This document shows positions 58,421 to 64,000 of a stretch of 64,000 nt of DNA, in pieces. A model generated the notes under the pieces. That model saw only the letters and a program-made list of their open reading frames with translations, was not told the origin of the DNA and searched no databases. The DNA is from Polytrichum commune (taxonomy: Eukaryota > Streptophyta > Polytrichopsida > Polytrichales > Polytrichaceae), in the NCBI GenBank assembly GCA_950295325.1, contig OX485804.1:4960001-5024000 (forward strand), in the 5' to 3' direction. Position numbers and translations under genes: made by a program. Positions within the stretch are counted from its first letter, which is position 1. Each line of letters opens with the position of its first letter.

Positions 58421-59392
58421 TGTCGCGCACCTCTCCATGAGGAGTGGCCGAAACACCATGGGCACAAGGGGGACCCCGGAGTGACACCCGGGACTTGTGG
58501 CGCCGTTGGTGAGAGGGCCCAAGTGATCCTAGTGTGGGTGAGGGCCCCGGGCGTTGGGAACGCCTCCCACCCACAAAGACTAGGAGGCATGAGGGTGAGG
58601 CCATGAGCTATGCGTAGCTCATGGCGTGGTGATTCTAGAATGCGCAAGAACACCTCAATCCGAGGTGTGAGCTAGGAGTTATGGCCATTTGAGTGGGGTG
58701 CTGTCCCGGGACAGCGCCCTGCTACAGCAGTGCCTGGGAGTGATTCCCGGGACTGCCAAGGTTCAAACAGGCATAACTTCCTCAAGACTTGCCCGAATGG
58801 GGCAAGTGAGGAGTCCATCGGCATCTACGTGAAGCGTAGATGAAGATAAAGTGGTTGGTTGCTGGAATCAGACATCATACAAGGAATTTATGATGGTCTG
58901 AAGCTGCTGGGGGCTTCTAGGCCCAGCGGCTAAGGGAAAATGTCCACTTGGCCCCAACTCTTGGTAGAGAGACAAGAGGTTGGTTGACGGTGGGGTAGGG
59001 GCCCCGCGTGAAGTCCTAGAGGCTTATATGGGTGAGGTGGTGTGGCCTCACCCACCCGAGGCCGAACGGCAAGGCCTCCATGGGCTTTGGCCTATTGTGA
59101 GGCCATAGTTGCCTAGTATGGTGCGGGTTGTTGTAGTGTTGCTCCGGCAACGCGATGATCAACATAGGATTGGACTTCCATGGATGGAAGTCCACATTGG
59201 GGAAATGGGTTACCGATTAAGGGGTGAGTCCCGAAAGCAAAGTAGGAGGGTTGGTTCCCTCCTATGAACTATTGGTCCGGGGTAAGAGGAGCTATCCATT
59301 AGCATGGCGGAATGCGAAGGGTTAGCGCTCGTAACCTTTGCTAGAAACGAAAATTGGCAAGATTGTTAAGGGACCTAGCAAGGGTTGCGACA
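58421..59392 (+). repeat. 5' LTR of E2 (972 bp)
   Basis: Begins TGTCGCGCAC and ends GGGTTGCGACA. It contains four strong short hairpins (58601-58624, 58700-58715, 58822-58842, 59172-59193) and is GC-rich compared with the host DNA. Confidence 0.92.
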
Positions 59393-59394
59393 CG

Positions 59395-59410
59395 TGGTAT
59401 CAGAGCAGGG
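59395..59410 (+). other. Primer binding site, initiator tRNA-Met type
   Basis: TGGTATCAGAGCAGGG starts 2 nt after the LTR. TGGTATCAGAGC is the usual plant retrotransposon site complementary to the 3' end of initiator tRNA-Met. This fixes the orientation and the LTR end. Confidence 0.92.
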
Positions 59411-59456
59411 TTCCAATTTTTGAGCTAGCACTTTGAGGTAGACATGGCTATCAAAA

Positions 59457-59940
59457 ATGCGGGTTATGATGGTGAGCCCGGGCTTTCCAAAAGGTTGTGA
59501 GGCTCAAATTGGAACAAGGATCATGTGCAAGTGGATTTTGACCATACCATTGATTCTAATGACAATGGTGGGGATGAGGGTGGATTCGGTGAGGAAAATG
59601 GAGGAGTGCTTTGAAAAGGCTCCCGCAAACCTCGAAAAGTATTCGGGGGCTAGAATACCGAATGCACCCAAAACCTTGGAGGGCATTAATATTGGATTGA
59701 AATTCCAATTCGAAATGCTTAGAAGGTGGTGATGTTGAAATGAACTTGGGGCACATGAGGCACGCGGGGTCTCTTAAGGCGTATATGTGCGAATTTTACA
59801 CCCAAATGAATGGTACATCTAGGATGGACGAGCTTTCTAAGAAATGCATCGTTTTAGGTGGGTTTCAAAACCGGGTGGTGAAAACTATGTTCAAGACCCC
59901 AAAGCTTCTTGAGGACGTAGTGCGAATCATAAAGATTTGA
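59457..59940 (+). pseudogene. E2 gag remnants
   Basis: Two short frames (59457-59732; 59740-59940) hold a broken Gag. The second has GSLKAYMCEFYTQMNGTSRM and KTMFKTPKLLED, consistent with a gypsy Gag core. Stops and frameshifts lie between them. No zinc knuckle with correct spacing was found afterwards. Confidence 0.6.
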
Positions 59941-60434
59941 AGAGCATTGAAGCCAATGGTCCTAAGAAGAAGTTGGGCGGCACATCACCACAAAGTGGGT
60001 TTAGCCGAAAGAGGTCCCAAGGAAATGAGCGCAAGTAGTTTGGCCCATTATACCAAGGCAAATCATGCTAGCTCATGCCGTGGACGGAATGTGAGAAGGT
60101 GGCTTGGTGGTACCAAGCTAGATCATATTTGTGCCACGGACGGAGTGTTAAAAGTTGGCCTTGCGGACCAAGCCAAACTCATGGTGTTGCCGAGGACCAA
60201 ATGTTAGACGATGGCTTTGTGGCCAAGGCTAGTAGCCTTAAGCCAAGGCCAACTATTTTATACCTTGAGGCTCAAATGAATGGGACAAACGTCTAATGGG
60301 TTAACAAAAAGGCAAGCCATGCCTTCTTGAGCCCAAAACTCACAAGGGAGTTGGGACTTGCCAATTGATAGAGCGGGCAAGCCCCCCAAGGTGCGGTTTG
60401 GAAAGAACAACCGCATGAGACAAAGGAGGCCGCG

Positions 60435-60970
60435 ATGCATGTAACCTTTCAATGTGGGACATTGGATTTTTGTCAAAATTTCACACCAAGTGAAATAGAT
60501 GAAATGCATGTCATTGTGAAGGCCACCTTCTTTGAAACTCACATGATAGATGTGAGGTGCAAGCCGGTGTGCTTGCGGTGCATTATGATGTGTCATAATG
60601 GCAAAGAATTCAAGTTCAAATTAACAAGGACTCCTATGGTAGGAGGACCTAAGTTGAATTTGGTCTTAATGGACCGAATGAAAAAAATAAAAAAATAAAA
60701 AAATAATGGTCGTGGTTCAATTGGAGCAACTCCAAGGAACATATGGGGAGGCTAGGAAAGATGGCCCTCCCCCAAACAACATTGGTGTGATGTTGGTGAG
60801 ATACAAGGATGTATTCACCAATGTGTTGCCCAAAAAAAAATTACCGCCAAGGAGTGAAAAATAACTTTGCTCAACGAGAGATTGAGTTCTTGAGGTATGT
60901 GGTGACAAAGGAAGTTGGTGGACGAACATGAAGAATGTCAAGGCAATCCAAAAGGAGAATTGGCCCTTGA
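60435..60970 (+). pseudogene. E2 protease region and RT remnant lacking the palm
   Basis: 60435-60698 codes FQCGTLDFCQNFTPSEIDEM through GGPKLNLVLMD, the region normally linking protease to RT. 60717 onward reads VRYKDVFTNVLP and KLPPR, the RT entry. It then jumps to FAQREIEFLRYVV, which normally follows the RT active site. The YxDD-bearing palm (about 140 residues) is absent, with stops around the join. Confidence 0.7.
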
Positions 60971-61080
60971 TTCAAAAAGGGCTTAGGTCATTTGTTGGCC
61001 TAGCCAATTAGTACCACCACTTCATTCGAGAGTTTTCTAAGGTTGCTAGGACCTTATTCAACTTATTGAGGAAAATGGCT

Positions 61081-61990
61081 ATCCCAAAAGTGGGATAAGC
61101 CTTGTCACCAAGAATTTGGGGAGTTCAAAAACAAGTCCTCTTCGCCGCCCTTGCTTAAGTTCGCGGACTTTTGACAAACCTTTTGAGGTGCATAAGGGCG
61201 GGCAAGTGACTTTACCATTGGTGGATGTTGATGCAAGATGGATGGCCATTGTATATGAGAGCATGAAGCTCGATGGTTGTCCAGCCTTGTGCGACTTGTG
61301 AAAGAAATGGCTATCCCAAGAGTGGGTTGAGCCTTGTCTCCAAGTCTTTGGGGAGCTTAAGACCAAGTTCTCTTCGCCGCCCGTGCTCAAGTTTGCGAAA
61401 TTTGACATACCTTTTGAGGTGCATACGGTGGCGAGTGACTTTACCATTGACGGATGTTGATCCAAGATGGATGCCCATTGCATATAGGAGCATTAAGCTT
61501 AAAGGTTGTCAAACCTTGTGCGACTTGTGAAAGAAATGGCTATCTGAAGAATGGGATGAGCCTTGCCCCAAAGTCTTTGGAGAGCTTAATACAAAGTTGT
61601 CTTTGCCACCCGTGTTCAAGTTCGCGGAGCTTGACAAACCTTTTGAGGTGCATACGGGGGGGGCGAGTGACTTTTCCATTGGCGGATGATTAATGTAAGA
61701 TGGATGGCCATTGCATATGAGAGCATTAAGCTTGATGGTTATCCGACCTTATCCGATTTGTGGAAGAAATGGCTATCCCAAGAGTGGGATGAGCCTTGTC
61801 ACCAAGTCTTTGGGGAGCTTGAGAGCAAGTGTTCTTAGATGCCCGTGCTCAAGTTCGAGGAGCTTGACAAACCTTTTGAGGTGCATACGGGGGTGAATAA
61901 CTTTGCCAATGGCGGATTGTTGATGTAAAATGGATGGCCATTGCAATGGGAGCATGAAGCTCGATGGTTGTCAAAGAAGACAACCAACTC
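61081..61990 (+). repeat. E2 tandem RNase H segment, 4 units of ~231 bp
   Basis: ATCCCAAGAGTGGGATGAGC or close variants start units at 61081, 61311, 61541 and 61773. Each unit also contains TGACAAACCTTTTGAGGTGC and ends GAAATGGCTATC. In protein terms the unit spans the RT connection to the start of RNase H (FADFDKPFEVH-like). Stops differ among units, and unit 4 leads into the rest of RNase H. Confidence 0.9.
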
Positions 61991-61999
61991 ATTACAAAG

Positions 62000-62620
62000 A
62001 ACTTCTTTGCCGTAGTGCATTGCTTGAAGATGTGGTGACACTATTTGGGATCGCACAAAGCAAAGGTCTACAAGGACAATGTGTCCTAAAAGAATTTTGA
62101 CATTCAAGCGCAAGTGAGCGCCAAGTCATTGCGGTGGCATGATAGTTTGGCGCTTATGAAGGTGGATTTGATCCACAAACCGGACCGTGGAAATGTGGTG
62201 CCGGATGCGCTAAGTAGACGGGAAGAGTTTCAAGCAATGAGAACCATCCAAACCTTGTGGCTAATGTGTGTCGGCGAAGGAAACTTGTGATGTAAGATAC
62301 GGGAGGGGTAAATTAACTACCCCAAAGCACAAAAGCTTTTAGGTGAGCTTCGCAAGAGCAAGGTGCTTAAAGAGGTTAAGTTGGTGGACGGATTGTTCAA
62401 GTGCAAGCAAAGTTGGGTGTATGTGCCACAAAGCAAGTTGAGGCTATTGGTTTTGAAGGAGGAATATGATAGTCCTATTGCCGGCCATAGAGGAGAAAAA
62501 TAAAACCACCATAGAATGGTGTCAAAGAGGTACCATTGGCGGTGCATAAAGTAGGATATAACCCACTTTGTGAAGGCGTGAATAAAGTGCCAAGTGAACT
62601 GAGCCTCTTATCAAAAGCAA
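62000..62620 (+). pseudogene. E2 RNase H end and integrase N-terminal region
   Basis: Broken frames code KPDRGNVVPDALSRREEF (RNase H C-terminus, 62175-62230) and LRKSKVLKEVKLVDGLFKC, then the region leading to the integrase zinc finger. Several stops interrupt it. Confidence 0.65.
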
Positions 62621-62639
62621 GGCAGTTTCTTGCAACCGT

Positions 62640-63349
62640 TGCCTATCCCGTCGGCGCCATGGCATAGTATGTGCATGGACTTGATCACAAGTTTGCCGGA
62701 GTCACATGGGTATGATGCCATCTTGTTGATGGTAGAGCGGTTTGCCAAGTTGGCACACATGGTGCCGATTGTGGGAACCGCCACCGCGTTGGAGACCGCA
62801 TAGCCTTTTCTCAAAGGATGGTTGAGGCACCACGGGTTGCCAAGAGTGATTGTGTGGGATCAAGATCCAAAGTTCACAAGTGCATTTTCAATGCATTTCT
62901 CTAAGGAGGTTGTATTGAAACTAAGGTTTAGCACGGCCGTGTATTCCCAAATGGATGGGAAAACAAAGCGTGTGAATGGAGACTTGAAGCAATACTTGAG
63001 GAACTTGGTGGGGGCGGACCAAGGAGATTGGGCGAACTATGTGGGTCGAGCGGAGTGTAATTGCAATGTAGCCACGCACTTGGCTACCAAGGGGTGGTCT
63101 TTGGTGGTGGCTTATGGAGTGGATGCGCTCCAACCTATTAACCTAGCTCTCGAGGGGGCACATTCAACACTAGAGTTTAACCAAGATGGTGAGGACTTGG
63201 CCAAGGATGGTAACCAAGTCTTGGAGATGACCAAGTTGTTGGTGGAGAAAGCCCGAAGGTGCTACGGAGTGCAAGTCAATGCCGGAAGACGCGAAGTGGA
63301 GAATGAGGTGGGCCAAAAGGTGTTGTTGAATGTGAACAACTTCACTTAG
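62640..63349 (+). pseudogene. E2 integrase core (degraded, Glu lost)
   Basis: Codes CMDLITSLP (first Asp), a stop at ETA, then VIVWDQDPKFTS (second Asp) and QMDGKTKRVN. The catalytic Glu, present in E1 as KTERVN, is Lys here. The ORF from 62822 continues for 175 codons into ALEGAHSTLEFNQDGEDLAKDG and stops at 63349. Confidence 0.8.
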
Positions 63350-63780
63350 CCGGAAGGCCTCGCTCCAAAAGTTCATGTCCAAAATTGGAGCTTCGTTTTC
63401 CATTGTGGAACAAGTGTTCAAGGACATATATAAGTTGGAATTACCGCCCGAGATCAAAGTGCATCTAACATTTCATGTCTCATTACTAAAGCCATTCACG
63501 GAATATACGTTGTGGCCCGATCACAAGCAAGTGAGTAAGCCACCTTCCGACCTTGTGGAGGTCATTTGGAACATGAGGTAAGAGGGCATCCTCAAGTGTA
63601 GGAAGACCAAGTGAAAATGAAAGAAAATGTACAAAGGAGTACTTGGTGAAATGGTGAGGATACCATGAGAAAGAAGCCGTTTGGGTAGCGGCAAGAGACA
63701 TGATGAACGCCAAGGAATTGGTAAAGCACTTTGAAGAAACTAAGGCTAGACATTCCAATAAAATGAAGCGTAGGCATTGA
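63350..63780 (+). pseudogene. E2 integrase C-terminal tail
   Basis: Frames with ELPPEIKVHLTFHVSLLKPF and AKELVKHFEETKARHSNKM, the usual end of a gypsy polyprotein, are broken by stops and a frameshift. No intact chromodomain is recognisable. Confidence 0.6.
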
Positions 63781-64000
63781 TGAGGACATCAATCTCCTTT
63801 AGTGGGGGAGAGACGCTAGTAGCACACTTAGCTTCGAGGCTAATTGCTCCACAACATGAACTTGTTCTTTGGCTTGAGGGAATAAAGTCCAAACTTTAGT
63901 GGTGCAAAGAGAAAAGTACGAGATGAGGTCCTAGTCTTGTACTTGTGCTTGGTTAGTGGAAGAGGGGGAATAGATATGCCAAACTAGGTTGGGTAAGCCG

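Larger units (their letters stand above)
58421..64000 (+). mobile_element. E2: non-autonomous Ty3/gypsy element, 3' end outside window
   Basis: Inserted in the gag of the neighbouring element after CACAA (candidate 5-bp target duplication). Order: 5' LTR, primer site, gag pieces, protease region, RT remnant, four RNase H units, integrase, pol tail, untranslated sequence. It is the same family as E1, in opposite orientation. The window ends within the sequence before its 3' LTR (64000 matches about 21997 in E1). Confidence 0.9.

Noticed and set aside
58039-58653. 204-codon minus-strand ORF spanning gag and LTR
   Set aside because: It crosses the E2 insertion point and is antisense to gag; no motif supports it.

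Overview
The window looks like a repeat-rich nuclear segment of a land plant. The evidence is Ty3/gypsy LTR retrotransposons with a plant-type initiator-tRNA-Met primer site, a hAT remnant, GT-AG introns of plant size and AT-rich non-coding DNA. The host genes (a DUF3638-type giant protein, an FCP1-like HAD protein with Asn at the second motif-I position, and a ParB-like plus methyltransferase-like gene) make me favour a non-seed plant (bryophyte, lycophyte or fern). That placement is an inference and is weak. No rRNA, tRNA or CRISPR array was seen.

Layout. (1) 1-537: 3' part of a long LTR. (2) 313-20427 (copy A) and 25396-45524 (copy B): a 20-kb direct duplication. Each copy holds an LTR tail, a hAT remnant, a ~180-bp tandem array, a long non-coding stretch, a 2218-codon DUF3638-family ORF on + and the 3' part of an FCP1-like HAD gene on -. 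The copies are almost identical over the first ~9 kb and the last ~4.4 kb, but clearly diverged between about 9350 and 16100. (3) 20428-25395 (E1, - strand): a gypsy element that cuts copy A's HAD gene at its LTR end and is itself cut where copy B begins. Copy B keeps the empty insertion site. (4) 45235-46002: the HAD gene, uninterrupted in copy B. (5) 46298-51228: the most unusual part. A three-exon gene (-) encodes a predicted 1134-residue protein with a ParB/DGQH-like domain, a methyltransferase-like region and a coiled-coil tail. A second ORF lies 39 nt upstream, and the locus is threaded with ten copies of a CpG-rich palindrome, core TACGGACGCGCGTCCGTA, in introns, flanks and once in coding sequence. 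(6) 51254-58420: a second gypsy family, read as pol 3' end, then a 2165-bp LTR, primer site and gag. (7) 58421-64000 (E2, +): a relative of E1 inserted in that gag and running off the window.

How the parts relate. E1 and E2 belong to one family. Both lack the catalytic core of reverse transcriptase and carry a tandemly amplified ~231-bp RNase H segment (3 and 4 units), so they look like non-autonomous derivatives that moved after the damage. The LTR type at 1-537 and 52866-55030 carries a short peptide-coding stretch that is conserved almost only by synonymous change. The ParB-like/methyltransferase-like gene and its private palindrome set is the best candidate for an undescribed system: a DNA-binding or DNA-modifying protein whose own locus carries the candidate sites. 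Because copies A and B are so alike, an assembly or haplotype-join explanation for the 20-kb duplication must stay open.
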